A stretch of DNA of 40,613 nt from Planctomycetota bacterium (lineage in GTDB: Bacteria > Planctomycetota > Phycisphaerae > Sedimentisphaerales > Anaerobacaceae). The stretch lies in the NCBI GenBank assembly GCA_020351025.1, contig CP070728.1, positions 1,729,883 through 1,770,495 of the forward strand. Reading direction: 5' to 3'. This document shows, piece after piece, positions 24,574-32,984 of this stretch. The position numbers were made by a program, and so were the translations under genes. The notes beneath the pieces were generated by a model that searched no databases, was not told the origin of the DNA, and was given only the letters and a program-made list of their open reading frames with translations. The stretch's first letter is position 1. Each line of letters begins with the position of its first letter.

Positions 24574-25097
24574 CCAAAAAATCAGCAACGCTAAAAACAG
24601 TCCTCTCGGATGAAGGACTAACTGTACGCAGCTCTGGAGCTTTGATCGATGGAGTTGCAGTTCGCCGTGCGAAAGTCATACCTGATGAGCGCGGTAGGCT
24701 TGGCGAAATATTCAGAGCCGACGACCCATGGTTTGAAAAATTCGGCCAGGTCTATTTCACCACCACCTATCCAGGAGTTGTAAAAGCCTGGCACTATCAT
24801 AAAAAACAAACTGACCATTTTTATGTCATCAAAGGCATGGTAAAAATCGCTCTTTATGACCAGCGAGAAGACTCACCCACGCATGGTATTGTAAACGAAC
24901 TGTATCTCGGTGAACATTGTCCCGGCCTGCTCAGAATACCACCCGGCGTCATGCATGGCTGGATGTGCCTAAGTCACACCGAAGCTTATATAATAAACGT
25001 GGTGTCGGAAACCTACAACTATGATGACCCGGACGAATTCCGCGCCGACCCACACGAAAACAGCATCCCATACGACTGGACTCGCAAAGATGGCTGA
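24570..25097 (+). CDS. rfbC: dTDP-4-dehydrorhamnose 3,5-epimerase family protein
   Basis: Expected to epimerise dTDP-4-dehydro-6-deoxyglucose at C3 and C5. The 175-residue cupin has the family core: DERGRLGEIFR near 39, YPGVVKAWHYHKKQTDHF (67-84) with His75/His77 in place of the usual RGLHxQ, and GLLRIPPGVMHGW near 119-131. The DPDEFRADP segment near 153 is also typical. The active-site context is a variant, so a 3-epimerase or 5-epimerase limited activity is possible, but the rfb context favours rhamnose. AAAGGAG precedes the ATG, which overlaps the rfbA stop. The next gene starts inside its last codons. Confidence 0.88.
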   Translation: MTKKSATLKTVLSDEGLTVRSSGALIDGVAVRRAKVIPDERGRLGEIFRADDPWFEKFGQVYFTTTYPGVVKAWHYHKKQTDHFYVIKGMVKIALYDQREDSPTHGIVNELYLGEHCPGLLRIPPGVMHGWMCLSHTEAYIINVVSETYNYDDPDEFRADPHENSIPYDWTRKDG

Positions 25098-25932
25098 GGA
25101 TAAACTCGCTATCCTTGGCGGCAAAGGTATGCTCGGAACAGACCTCGCACGCCAATGCACTAAGCAAGACATCGCATTTGAGGTTTTTGACCTGCCTGAT
25201 TTTGATATCACAAATGACCAGCAGCTAAGCAATGTCGTCACAAACAATTCAATCGTTATCAATTGTGCTGCTTACACCAATGTTGATAAGGCCGAGAGCG
25301 AAGCCGAACTCGCATACAAAGTCAACGCCGATGCGGTAGGGCGCCTGGGTACTCTCGCAAGGCAGGCTGATATATGGCTCTTGCACATCAGCACTGATTT
25401 TGTCTTCGATGGCAAATCCGACAGGCCCTACGTCGAGACCGATACGCCAAATCCTATAAACAGTTATGGTGCAGGCAAGCTCGCCGGCGAGCAGCTTTTA
25501 GTTGAAAGCCGCTGCCGACACTGTATAATGCGCGTCGAATGGACGTACGGCCGAGCCGGTAATAATTTCGTAACAAAGCTGATTCAGCACGCAAAAACAA
25601 ACAAAACACTGAAGGTCGTCGATGACCAGATAGGTTCGCCAACAGCTACAACCGAAGTAGCTAAAGTGATTTGCAAGCTGGTGAAGAATAAGCCTGAGGG
25701 TTTGTTTCATTTTGCAAGCCAAGGCTACGTTAGCCGTTTTGATATGGCAAAATTCATATTTGATAATCTAAAATGGAAAGTAGATTTAAGCCCCTGCAAA
25801 ACCAGTGATTTCCCGACACCAGCACAAAGGCCGCTGAATAGTTGCTTCGATTGCAGCAAAATCAAAGTTTTACTCGATGAACCTATCAATACCTGGCAGG
25901 GGCCATTGGAGAACTTTTTGAGGAAGTTATGA
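25090..25932 (+). CDS. rfbD: dTDP-4-dehydrorhamnose reductase
   Basis: NAD(P)H-dependent last step to dTDP-L-rhamnose. I start at ATG 25090 (280 residues), since the Rossmann motif GGKGMLG (10-16) then follows at the normal distance; an earlier in-frame ATG at 25021 would add 23 residues read inside rfbC. STDFVFDG (101-108) and the short-chain dehydrogenase pair Tyr126/Lys130 (SYGAGK) are in place. ARPLNSCFDCSK-like sequence near the end matches the family. It overlaps rfbC by 8 nt and rfbB by ATGA (25929-25932). Confidence 0.93.
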   Translation: MAEDKLAILGGKGMLGTDLARQCTKQDIAFEVFDLPDFDITNDQQLSNVVTNNSIVINCAAYTNVDKAESEAELAYKVNADAVGRLGTLARQADIWLLHISTDFVFDGKSDRPYVETDTPNPINSYGAGKLAGEQLLVESRCRHCIMRVEWTYGRAGNNFVTKLIQHAKTNKTLKVVDDQIGSPTATTEVAKVICKLVKNKPEGLFHFASQGYVSRFDMAKFIFDNLKWKVDLSPCKTSDFPTPAQRPLNSCFDCSKIKVLLDEPINTWQGPLENFLRKL

Positions 25933-26942
25933 GAAGACTATTAGTTACAGGCGGAGCCGGATTTATAGGAAGCAATTTCGTTCGCATGGTGCTCTCAGAG
26001 CACACAGATTGCTTTATCGTCAACCTCGACAAACTTACTTACGCCGGCAATCTTGAGAACCTCACCGGATTTGAAAACAACCCAAATCATAAATTCATCA
26101 AAGGCGACATCTGCAACGGTGCTCTCATAGAAAAGATTATTGACGAGAACAAAATAGATGCGATTATCAATTTTGCAGCAGAAAGCCATGTAGACCGCTC
26201 AATCACGGAGCCAAAAGTCTTTATCGAAACAAATGTTATCGGCACACTAACCTTGCTCGAAGCTGCCCGCGACAAAAAATTAGAGCGGTTCGTTCAAATC
26301 TCAACCGATGAAGTATACGGTGCCCTCGGCCCGAAGGGCAAATTCACCGAGCAGACACCACCGAGCCCAAACTCACCCTACTCGGCCAGCAAAGCCGCAG
26401 CAGACCACCTCGTTAAAGCGTTCGGCCACACCTGGGGTGTAAAGTATAATATATGCAGGTCTTCAAATAATTACGGCCCATATCAGTTCCCGGAAAAATT
26501 AATCCCTCTGATGATTAACAACGCTTTGAATAATAAAGAGCTTCCCATTTACGGCGACGGCTTATATGTGCGCGATTGGCTGTATGTCTACGACAATTGC
26601 ACTGCTGTATGGAAGGTCTTAACCGAAGCACCGCCTGGTGAAATTTATAATATTGGCGGCTGCAACGAGAAAGCAAACCTGGAAGTTGTAAAGTTAATAC
26701 TTGAACGGCTCGAAAAACCAAATGCGCTTATCAAACACGTAACCGACAGGCCAGGCCACGACAGACGCTACGCCATCGACGCAAGCAAAATAACCAGCCA
26801 ACTCAATTGGAAACCATCGGTCAGTTTTGAAGAAGGTATTAAAAAAACCATAGACTGGTACCTGCAGAATCAGAAATGGTTAGCCAACGTCGTTTCCGGC
26901 GACTACCAGAAATATTACGAATCAATGTACGCTAATCGCTAA
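25929..26942 (+). CDS. rfbB: dTDP-glucose 4,6-dehydratase
   Basis: Converts dTDP-glucose to dTDP-4-dehydro-6-deoxyglucose, the second step of rhamnose synthesis. The 337 residues carry TGGAGFIGSN (7-16) for NAD binding and NFAAESHVDRSI near 80. ISTDEVYG near 124 and the catalytic YSASKAAADHLV near 151 follow, then RSSNNYGPYQFPEKLIP near 178. DRPGHDRRYAID near 270 is the usual substrate-binding end. Its ATG overlaps the rfbD stop. The order rfbA, rfbC, rfbD, rfbB with 4-8 nt overlaps indicates one tightly coupled operon that feeds the glycosyltransferases downstream. Confidence 0.96.
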   Translation: MRRLLVTGGAGFIGSNFVRMVLSEHTDCFIVNLDKLTYAGNLENLTGFENNPNHKFIKGDICNGALIEKIIDENKIDAIINFAAESHVDRSITEPKVFIETNVIGTLTLLEAARDKKLERFVQISTDEVYGALGPKGKFTEQTPPSPNSPYSASKAAADHLVKAFGHTWGVKYNICRSSNNYGPYQFPEKLIPLMINNALNNKELPIYGDGLYVRDWLYVYDNCTAVWKVLTEAPPGEIYNIGGCNEKANLEVVKLILERLEKPNALIKHVTDRPGHDRRYAIDASKITSQLNWKPSVSFEEGIKKTIDWYLQNQKWLANVVSGDYQKYYESMYANR

Positions 26943-26966
26943 GCAACCGGAGGCACTACTCAATTA

Positions 26967-27785
26967 ATGTCAGAGCTTATCAAAGGCAAGGCAACAATAT
27001 GCGTTGCAAATTACAAAACACTGGATTTCACCAGGCTCTGTCTGCGCAGTATCCGCAAATTCACCAACTACCCTTATGACGTCATCGTTGTTGATAACGA
27101 CTCGCAGGACCAGTCTCTTGAATATCTCAAAAACTTAAACTGGATTAGTTTAATAGAGCACAAGAACCAGCCAGATGAACCTTGCGGCGGTTACGCCCAC
27201 GCCGCTGCCTTAGACCTGGGGCTGCAGATGTGCAATACCGAATTTTTCATCTCAATGCACTCAGACACTTTCGTCCAGAAAAAGGGCTGGCTCACTGAAC
27301 TAATCAGTTACTTCGACGGCGATGAAAATATTGCTTGTGTCGGTTCCGGCAAAATCGAACTAACACCAAAATGGCGAGCTTTTCTCAAAAAAGCAACAGA
27401 TTTTAGAACTTTCAAACGCAAACTGATTCCTGAGCCAGACCCAATCGGTAAATACCGCTATTACAATCGCACGATTTGCTGTTTGTATCGAACGGACATA
27501 CTACGATACGAGAACCTGTCATTTTTAATGTACCGAGACAAAGGTCTAACAGGCGGCAAAAAGCTCTACTTTGAACTGGTTGACCGTGGCTACAAAACCA
27601 TCGAACTACCGCCTTCGGTAATGGGACAATATATTGTACATCTTGCCCACGCTACCCAAGTAGTAAACCCTGAGGAATTTACCCTCCGGAGAAAAACTAT
27701 CAGAAAATGCCGCCGATTTGTAAACAAAGTCTTGGTCCGACCGTTGGTTCAAAGTATACTTAAAAACGATTCGCTGGATATGTAG
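26967..27785 (+). CDS. Family 2-type glycosyltransferase
   Basis: A 272-residue GT-A enzyme without membrane segments. The nucleotide-binding start ATICVANYKTLDFTRLCLRSI leads to VIVVDNDSQDQSLEYL near 40. FISMHSDTFVQKKGW near 93 holds the acidic metal-binding position (HSDT instead of a plain DxD). AHATQV near the end is on the usual acceptor side. Sitting 24 nt after rfbB, it is a fair candidate for a rhamnosyltransferase or another sugar transferase that builds an envelope glycan. Donor and acceptor cannot be told from sequence. GGAGG lies 13 nt before the ATG, a rather long spacing. Confidence 0.85.
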   Translation: MSELIKGKATICVANYKTLDFTRLCLRSIRKFTNYPYDVIVVDNDSQDQSLEYLKNLNWISLIEHKNQPDEPCGGYAHAAALDLGLQMCNTEFFISMHSDTFVQKKGWLTELISYFDGDENIACVGSGKIELTPKWRAFLKKATDFRTFKRKLIPEPDPIGKYRYYNRTICCLYRTDILRYENLSFLMYRDKGLTGGKKLYFELVDRGYKTIELPPSVMGQYIVHLAHATQVVNPEEFTLRRKTIRKCRRFVNKVLVRPLVQSILKNDSLDM

Positions 27786-27810
27786 CCGACCCTTTTATGA
27801 GGCTCCAACA

Positions 27811-28800
27811 ATGAATCTTCTTGTTGTGACAAACAATCCCACCCGAGCAAGTTTTAGACAAAGGATTGGTATTTACCTCGATTTTCTCCGCACAAAGGAC
27901 ATAAATTGCGAAGTTGCAAAGCTGCCTTCCGGCTCCTTAGCACGCCGAAAGCTCTTTAAGCAAGCGGGAAAGTTTGACGGTGTATTTCTTCACAAAAAAG
28001 GCTTGAATTTCTTAGATGCCCTCTGGTTGCGAAAATACAGCAAAAAGATAATCTATGATTTCGACGATGCTATAATGTACAACCCTAAAGCCCCCGAAGC
28101 CAACAGTTTATCTCACTTTATACCCTTTCGAAGAACCGTCGGTCTGGCCAACGCCGTCATCGCCGGCAACTCCTATCTTGCCGAACACGCCAAAAGATTC
28201 AATCCCAACGTCGAAATTCTTCCTACCGGCCTGGACACCAATGCTTACAAGCAGCTTGCCAATCCGCAAAACGATGGTAAAATTCGGCTCGTGTGGATTG
28301 GCAGCAAAAGCACATTGCGATACCTTACAGAAATAGGAGCAGCCCTTGAAGAAATTAGTTCTCGTTTCGACAACGTCATCCTTAGGTTAATATGCGATGA
28401 TTTTCCTGACCTGCAAAACATAACGGTTGAAAAACGCCTCTGGTCGAAAGAAAGTGAAGCAATGGATTTAGCTACCAGTGATATAGGACTAGCGCCGCTT
28501 CCGGACAACCGATTCACAAAAGGTAAATGTGGTTTTAAAATCCTGCAATACGCCGCTGCGGGATTGCCTATCGTCGCATCGCCGGTAGGCGTAAACACCC
28601 GCTATATTCAACAAGGCAGCAATGGTTTTCTTGCCCATAGCGATTCTGACTGGGTTAATCACCTATCACAGTTAATAAACGAACCTGAATTAAGAAAGCA
28701 AATGAGCCAAAACGCAGGGCAAATAGTTCAACGCTTTGACTTAAAAATCCTTGGACCAGACCTTACCAGACTTATTAGACAATGTATCGAAATTTCATAA
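27811..28800 (+). CDS. GT4-like glycosyltransferase
   Basis: A 329-residue GT-B enzyme. The N-terminal half has the FDGVFLHKKGL and KKIIYDFDDAIMYN segments common in family 4 transferases. The C-terminal donor domain has RLVWIGSKSTLRYL near 167 and CGFKILQYAAAGLPIVASPVGVN near 240; the glutamate normally found before the YxAxG turn is Gln here. GFLAHSDSDWVNHL follows, as in sugar-nucleotide transferases. It lies 25 nt after the GT2 gene and overlaps the methyltransferase gene if that gene uses its upstream start. Probably adds a sugar to a lipid-linked or LPS-type glycan. Confidence 0.87.
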   Translation: MNLLVVTNNPTRASFRQRIGIYLDFLRTKDINCEVAKLPSGSLARRKLFKQAGKFDGVFLHKKGLNFLDALWLRKYSKKIIYDFDDAIMYNPKAPEANSLSHFIPFRRTVGLANAVIAGNSYLAEHAKRFNPNVEILPTGLDTNAYKQLANPQNDGKIRLVWIGSKSTLRYLTEIGAALEEISSRFDNVILRLICDDFPDLQNITVEKRLWSKESEAMDLATSDIGLAPLPDNRFTKGKCGFKILQYAAAGLPIVASPVGVNTRYIQQGSNGFLAHSDSDWVNHLSQLINEPELRKQMSQNAGQIVQRFDLKILGPDLTRLIRQCIEIS

Positions 28801-29417
28801 AGCTGCCCATGGAACCTTTAATAAAAATCGACCTGAATAACGTCATCAACAAACCTGAGCCTGTAGTCGTCGAACTGGGATGTGGAAAAAAGAAAAAACA
28901 GGGAAGCATTGGAATTGATAAAATCGACTTACCAAATGTCGATATAGTCGCAAATATGGAAAACGGTCTTCCGTTTCTGCCGGATAACTCCGTTGACCAA
29001 ATTCATTGCAGAAGCGTCCTCGAGCACGTAGAGAATTTTGAGAATCTAATACGGGAAATTGTCAGGGTGTTGAAAAATGACGGCACCGCACATATCTTTG
29101 TCCCTCATTTCTCCAATTCATATTACTATTCAGACTATACTCACAAAAGATTATTCGGCCTGTATACCTTCTATTACCTTGTAGACCAAAACCACCAATT
29201 AAAAAGAAAAGTCCCAAACTTTTACACAGACATAAAAATAAATATCAAATCCCAACGACTTGTTTTTACGTCCCCCTTTTGGTGCTCCAGACACATCAAA
29301 AAACTGATAGGTTTTTTATTTAATTGCCACCGCTGCCTGCAGGAATTTTACGAGGCACATCTTTGTTGGCTCTTTCCCTGCTATGGAATTGAAATAGTGT
29401 TCACACCGTGCCCGTAG
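28782..29417 (+). CDS. SAM-dependent methyltransferase (class I)
   Basis: A 211-residue enzyme with VVVELGCGKKKKQGSIGIDK near 27-46 (motif I), VDIVANMENGLPFLPDNSVDQI near 50-72 and CRSVLEHVENFENLIREIVRVLKNDGTAHI near 74-103, the classic small type 11 methyltransferase core. The C-terminal third (PHFSNSYYYSDYTHKRLFG) may shape acceptor binding. The start at 28782 overlaps the GT4 gene by 19 nt; ATG 28809 is an alternative that removes nine residues, and neither has a clear ribosome binding site. It probably methylates a sugar of the glycan made by this operon. Its 3' end overlaps the opposite-strand kinase-like gene by 17 bp. Confidence 0.82.
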   Translation: MYRNFIKLPMEPLIKIDLNNVINKPEPVVVELGCGKKKKQGSIGIDKIDLPNVDIVANMENGLPFLPDNSVDQIHCRSVLEHVENFENLIREIVRVLKNDGTAHIFVPHFSNSYYYSDYTHKRLFGLYTFYYLVDQNHQLKRKVPNFYTDIKINIKSQRLVFTSPFWCSRHIKKLIGFLFNCHRCLQEFYEAHLCWLFPCYGIEIVFTPCP

Positions 29418-30765
29418 TCGGCAAAAAAGCAGCATCTTTTGCATGGTAGACCTCATACAGGCACTTATATCTATGTGTCTTCATTGCATCGAGGTCGGTT
29501 AGAACAAGTCCGGTTTCCGTAACCAAAATGTTAGAATGCTTCAAATCACTGTGACTGATTTTACACTCTCTCAACCGGGCAAGCAATTTACTCATCTGGT
29601 CGACCACCCTCAACCTTTGCTGCTCTGTAACATTGTCGTCCCGAAGAAAATCATAAAGCTTCTGACCCTCAACGTATTCAGTCACCAGATAAGATTTCCA
29701 TACAAGCATCCCTTTACGCTGCTCGATATAAACAATGGGCTTCGGTGTCGCAATGTCCAGCATACCAAGCCGATTACCGTGTAACCATCCCCTATGCGCA
29801 CGGGATTTCTTTATTGTATGACGCACCGAATGAATAAAGCCCTTGTGATTGTAGCGCTTGATAACAATGTCTTTTCCGTGCCACCCCACACAAGACACAT
29901 AGCTCGTGCCACCTCTTTTAAGAACCGCACCCTTATCCATCAACGTATCTATTTGCTTTATAAAATCGAGAGTCTCAGTCCCTTGGCAAAAACCCTTGTC
30001 GAAAACTGCAACATACCTGCCGGATTTGATTCGAAGGTATCTCTTACTTGTTCGCAGACACTTTTTCAGCCCTTTTCTTACCGCTCTTTCTCTACGCACA
30101 CTTAGTTGTCTTTGTAATAACCGTTCATCCGCTCTTCCAAATCGCCAGTTACGAACCTTAAAATACTCTTCACAAAGCCTCGTCATAGACCCTGTGTCAT
30201 CAGCCGGCAAACAAGATGCCAGTAATGCTAATTCAGAAATACTCCTTTTTCTTGCTATTGAGTGTGAAAAGAAGCGCATTTGTCCGGCATCAAGTGCAAA
30301 AACCTTGTCTGCTTGCAGCAAAAAATTCCCCAAATGTAAATCTTTCTGCAAAACACCCTTATCATGTTGCCTTGCCAGCTCACGACAAACCAGAATCAGC
30401 AAATCCAACCTGGTAGTTTCATCCTTCGCTTCATTAAAAACATCCAATGCCGTCGACGAACCAGCGATTTTGTCCACTACCACCGCCAAGTAACCATCTT
30501 CTGTCTTGCCGGTAAATAACGGTTCAGGCAAATTCAATCCCCGTTCCCGTAAAATACTCAGTCCCCTCCACTCTCTTTTGAGATGACGCCTTGCGCTGAT
30601 TCTATGTGAGAACACCTTTACAATCACGCCTCTATCCTGCCACAAAGCATCATAAACCAGGCGCTTACCAGGGATACGCCGCAAGACAGCAGTGCATGTT
30701 AAGGATTCTTCTCCGCCCTTTGGGCAAGTTCGCTTAATTAACAGCTGAAATGGAAACTCACTCAT
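29401..30765 (-). CDS. Tandem lipopolysaccharide-kinase-like protein (two kinase domains)
   Basis: A 454-residue protein built of two copies of the small bacterial protein-kinase-like fold of the Kdo/WaaP/InaA type. Domain 1 (about 1-215) has Lys50 (VIVKVF), Glu65, the catalytic loop KDLHLGN (Asp142, Asn147) and ALDAG (Asp159). Domain 2 (about 285-450) has Lys303 (VIKRY), SHSDLKHSN (Asp407, Asn412) and TDLDAMK (Asp424). Both halves keep the ATP-binding Lys, catalytic Asp, Asn and metal Asp, so both may be active. A basic linker (about 215-285) joins them. It follows lpxD and lpxI on one strand, so phosphorylation of a lipid A core sugar is the likely job. It is not a family-typical single-domain WaaP. 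Confidence 0.82.
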   Translation of the reverse strand: MSEFPFQLLIKRTCPKGGEESLTCTAVLRRIPGKRLVYDALWQDRGVIVKVFSHRISARRHLKREWRGLSILRERGLNLPEPLFTGKTEDGYLAVVVDKIAGSSTALDVFNEAKDETTRLDLLILVCRELARQHDKGVLQKDLHLGNFLLQADKVFALDAGQMRFFSHSIARKRSISELALLASCLPADDTGSMTRLCEEYFKVRNWRFGRADERLLQRQLSVRRERAVRKGLKKCLRTSKRYLRIKSGRYVAVFDKGFCQGTETLDFIKQIDTLMDKGAVLKRGGTSYVSCVGWHGKDIVIKRYNHKGFIHSVRHTIKKSRAHRGWLHGNRLGMLDIATPKPIVYIEQRKGMLVWKSYLVTEYVEGQKLYDFLRDDNVTEQQRLRVVDQMSKLLARLRECKISHSDLKHSNILVTETGLVLTDLDAMKTHRYKCLYEVYHAKDAAFLPTTGTV

Positions 30766-30814
30766 ACAAGTGTCAGTTTCACCTTAGTGTAATATTTTCC
30801 CAAGTTATGATTGT

Positions 30815-31651
30815 TCAATGTCCCAGAATAACTATGCCTAATTCGTCGGCAAGTTTTATTGTCTCAGCCTTATCGATAATTATCGTCTTGCCCACCTCCA
30901 CAACAAGGCACTCGGCCCCATTCTTGGCTAAGCTTTTAATAGTATCAGGTCCCACACACGGGACATCAAACCGCATATCCTGACTGGGCTTTGAGGCCTT
31001 GATCAGTGTCCAGCCACCCAATCTACAAAACTGGCCTGCTCGTTCAATCATTTCCGCAGTACCTTCTATCGCCTCGACGGCAATCACCTCCTTCTCCTTC
31101 ACCGCGATTGCCTGACCTATATCCAGTTCGCCGAGCTTTTTAACTATCTGCCAGCCAAATTCAATATCACTTTTAACGCTTGAGTTTGGCTGATGTACTG
31201 TCATCACGCCCGCCTCTGCTATATGTTCCTTACAGTACATCGTCGAATTCTCCAATACTATCCCACCACTGGCTAGTTCATCTGCCAAGGCATTCAAAAT
31301 CCTGTCATTTTGTTTCTCTGTCTTGCGCAGCCGCCAGTAATATATCCTAAACGCTCGCCAGTCGGGCAAATACCGTAGTATTCGCCAGGGCGTAAAAAGT
31401 CGCGACTTCGCAACCCGACCTACCAGCACCGTTCGAGTCACACCATGACTTTTTAACTTCCGTATCCAACTACCAGGCCGAGCAACACCAACTGTGCAAA
31501 AAACATCAACTTCGTCGGACAAACTTGGCTCCACATTACCTGCCAAGCCAATGCAAACCACCTTTAAACCAGCCCGTTTAGCACCAGCTGCTACAAGAAA
31601 CGGTAATCTTCCTTCTCCGGCAATCAGACCAAGTACACCTGAGCTACTCAT
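30815..31651 (-). CDS. lpxI: UDP-2,3-diacylglucosamine pyrophosphatase LpxI
   Basis: Cleaves UDP-2,3-diacylglucosamine to lipid X and UMP in lipid A synthesis; it is the non-LpxH solution to this step. The 278 residues show the DUF1009 pattern. GLIAGEGRLPFLVAAGAKRAG is near 8-28, VLVGRVAKSRLF near 75 and NDRILNALADELASGGI near 115. The C-terminal domain has FGWQIVKKLGELDIGQAIAVKE near 165-186, VEAIEGTAEMIERAG and FDVPCVGPDTI. It lies 79 nt after lpxD and 49 nt before the kinase-like gene, forming an lpx operon. Confidence 0.92.
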   Translation of the reverse strand: MSSSGVLGLIAGEGRLPFLVAAGAKRAGLKVVCIGLAGNVEPSLSDEVDVFCTVGVARPGSWIRKLKSHGVTRTVLVGRVAKSRLFTPWRILRYLPDWRAFRIYYWRLRKTEKQNDRILNALADELASGGIVLENSTMYCKEHIAEAGVMTVHQPNSSVKSDIEFGWQIVKKLGELDIGQAIAVKEKEVIAVEAIEGTAEMIERAGQFCRLGGWTLIKASKPSQDMRFDVPCVGPDTIKSLAKNGAECLVVEVGKTIIIDKAETIKLADELGIVILGH

Positions 31652-31730
31652 CCTAAACGGTGCTCCATAGAAAGCAATTGTGATTCACCGCCTGTAAATA
31701 ATAGTATGACCGACGAACAAGCACAGATAA

Positions 31731-32789
31731 CTACTGCTCTGCCAGATCTTCGAGGTCCGATTCGATAGATGAAGCAATTTGGTTAATTTGATTTTGAAGG
31801 TCCCGAATGTTTTGCCGCATCTCAGGCAAGTATTGTATCATACTATACGCCCGCCTGCCTTGACTTACCTCGATAGCTGGTGCACCCAATACCACCTTAC
31901 CCTCTGGAATATCATTGATAACACCAGCTTGAGCTGCAATTGTAACATTGTTTCCAATGTTGATATGGCCTACAATGCCTACCTGACCTCCAACCACACA
32001 ATGATGTCCAAGAGTCGTCGAGCCCGCAACACCCACCTGGGCAACAAGCAAACTGTATGAGCCGATTTTAGTACCGTGTCCTATTGCAACCAGGTCCCCC
32101 AACTTGCAGCCCTGTCCTATAACCGTATCACCAAGCGTTCCTCGCTCGATTCCACAACATGCACCGATTTCCACATCGTCTTCTATAACCACAGTACCAA
32201 TCTGAGGTATTTTGTGATGTACGCCCTTATGAGTGGCATAGCCAAAACCATCCTCGCCAATCGTCGTATTCGCATTTATAATCACACGATTGCCTATCCT
32301 GCAGCCGTCGTAAACGGTTGCATTTGGGTAGATTATACAGTCATTACCAATCTGTACACCCCGACCAATCCACACGCCAGGATAAACTATGCACCCATCT
32401 CCCACTTTTGCGGTATCCTCTATAGTCACGAAATCATGGATATGGCAGTCCGCACCAATCTTCGCACTATCCGAAATTAACGCCCGCGAGCTGATTCCCA
32501 CCTTTTTATGCTTCCGATGCCCGTGAAGCAGAACCATAATCTGCATAAAAGCATAGTACGGGTCCTCAGTTACCAAAAGAGGTACCGAGGTGTCGGTTGT
32601 TTCTTTACCTACGATTACCGCACTTGCCTTTGTCGTGCGAATGTGCTTCTCGTATTTGTTGTTGGCCAAAAAACTAATATCCCCCTCGCCAGCGCGCCCA
32701 AGCGTGGAGGCCGACTTAATTAACACATCAGGGTTGCCAACAACTCTACCACCTACGTACTCAGCCAATTCACTTAGAGTTTTCGACAT
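31731..32789 (-). CDS. lpxD: UDP-3-O-acylglucosamine N-acyltransferase LpxD
   Basis: Transfers a second hydroxyacyl chain to UDP-3-O-acylglucosamine, giving UDP-2,3-diacylglucosamine for LpxI. The 352 residues have the LpxD N-terminal domain (TLSELAEYVGGRVVGNPDVLI, then DISFLANNKY near 37) and a hexapeptide-repeat left-handed beta-helix from about 105 (for example CIVYPGVWIGRGVQIG). The active-site His is the one in VAIGHGTKIG near 232. A helical C-terminus ends the trimer subunit. The strong promoter at 32853-32880 precedes it. Confidence 0.94.
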   Translation of the reverse strand: MSKTLSELAEYVGGRVVGNPDVLIKSASTLGRAGEGDISFLANNKYEKHIRTTKASAVIVGKETTDTSVPLLVTEDPYYAFMQIMVLLHGHRKHKKVGISSRALISDSAKIGADCHIHDFVTIEDTAKVGDGCIVYPGVWIGRGVQIGNDCIIYPNATVYDGCRIGNRVIINANTTIGEDGFGYATHKGVHHKIPQIGTVVIEDDVEIGACCGIERGTLGDTVIGQGCKLGDLVAIGHGTKIGSYSLLVAQVGVAGSTTLGHHCVVGGQVGIVGHINIGNNVTIAAQAGVINDIPEGKVVLGAPAIEVSQGRRAYSMIQYLPEMRQNIRDLQNQINQIASSIESDLEDLAEQ

Positions 32790-32852
32790 CGTACATATGC
32801 CCTTATTGGTCGTAAACCACGCGAGAAATAGACATAATACACAATTTTGATT

Positions 32853-32880
32853 ATTATAGCAAAACTACCGATATGGTCAA
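32853..32880 (-). promoter_or_regulatory. Strong promoter of the lpxD operon
   Basis: On the minus strand TTGACC (32880-32875), 16-bp spacer, perfect TATAAT (32858-32853). Transcription would start near 32846, leaving a 57-nt leader before the lpxD ATG at 32789. This is the best minus-strand promoter in the window. Confidence 0.6.
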
Positions 32881-32984
32881 CCCCATTAGACAGCTTCTTT
32901 TTACAATGGTAGCTGAACACTTTTTGCAATTTCCAATGGCGTAAAACAGCGTAAAATGACCACAGATAAAAGTTATTTCTTATA

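Noticed and set aside
29906-30493. 195-residue plus-strand frame opposite the kinase-like gene
   Set aside because: Ser/Leu-rich low-complexity reading of the complement of a gene with two conserved kinase cores; a shadow.
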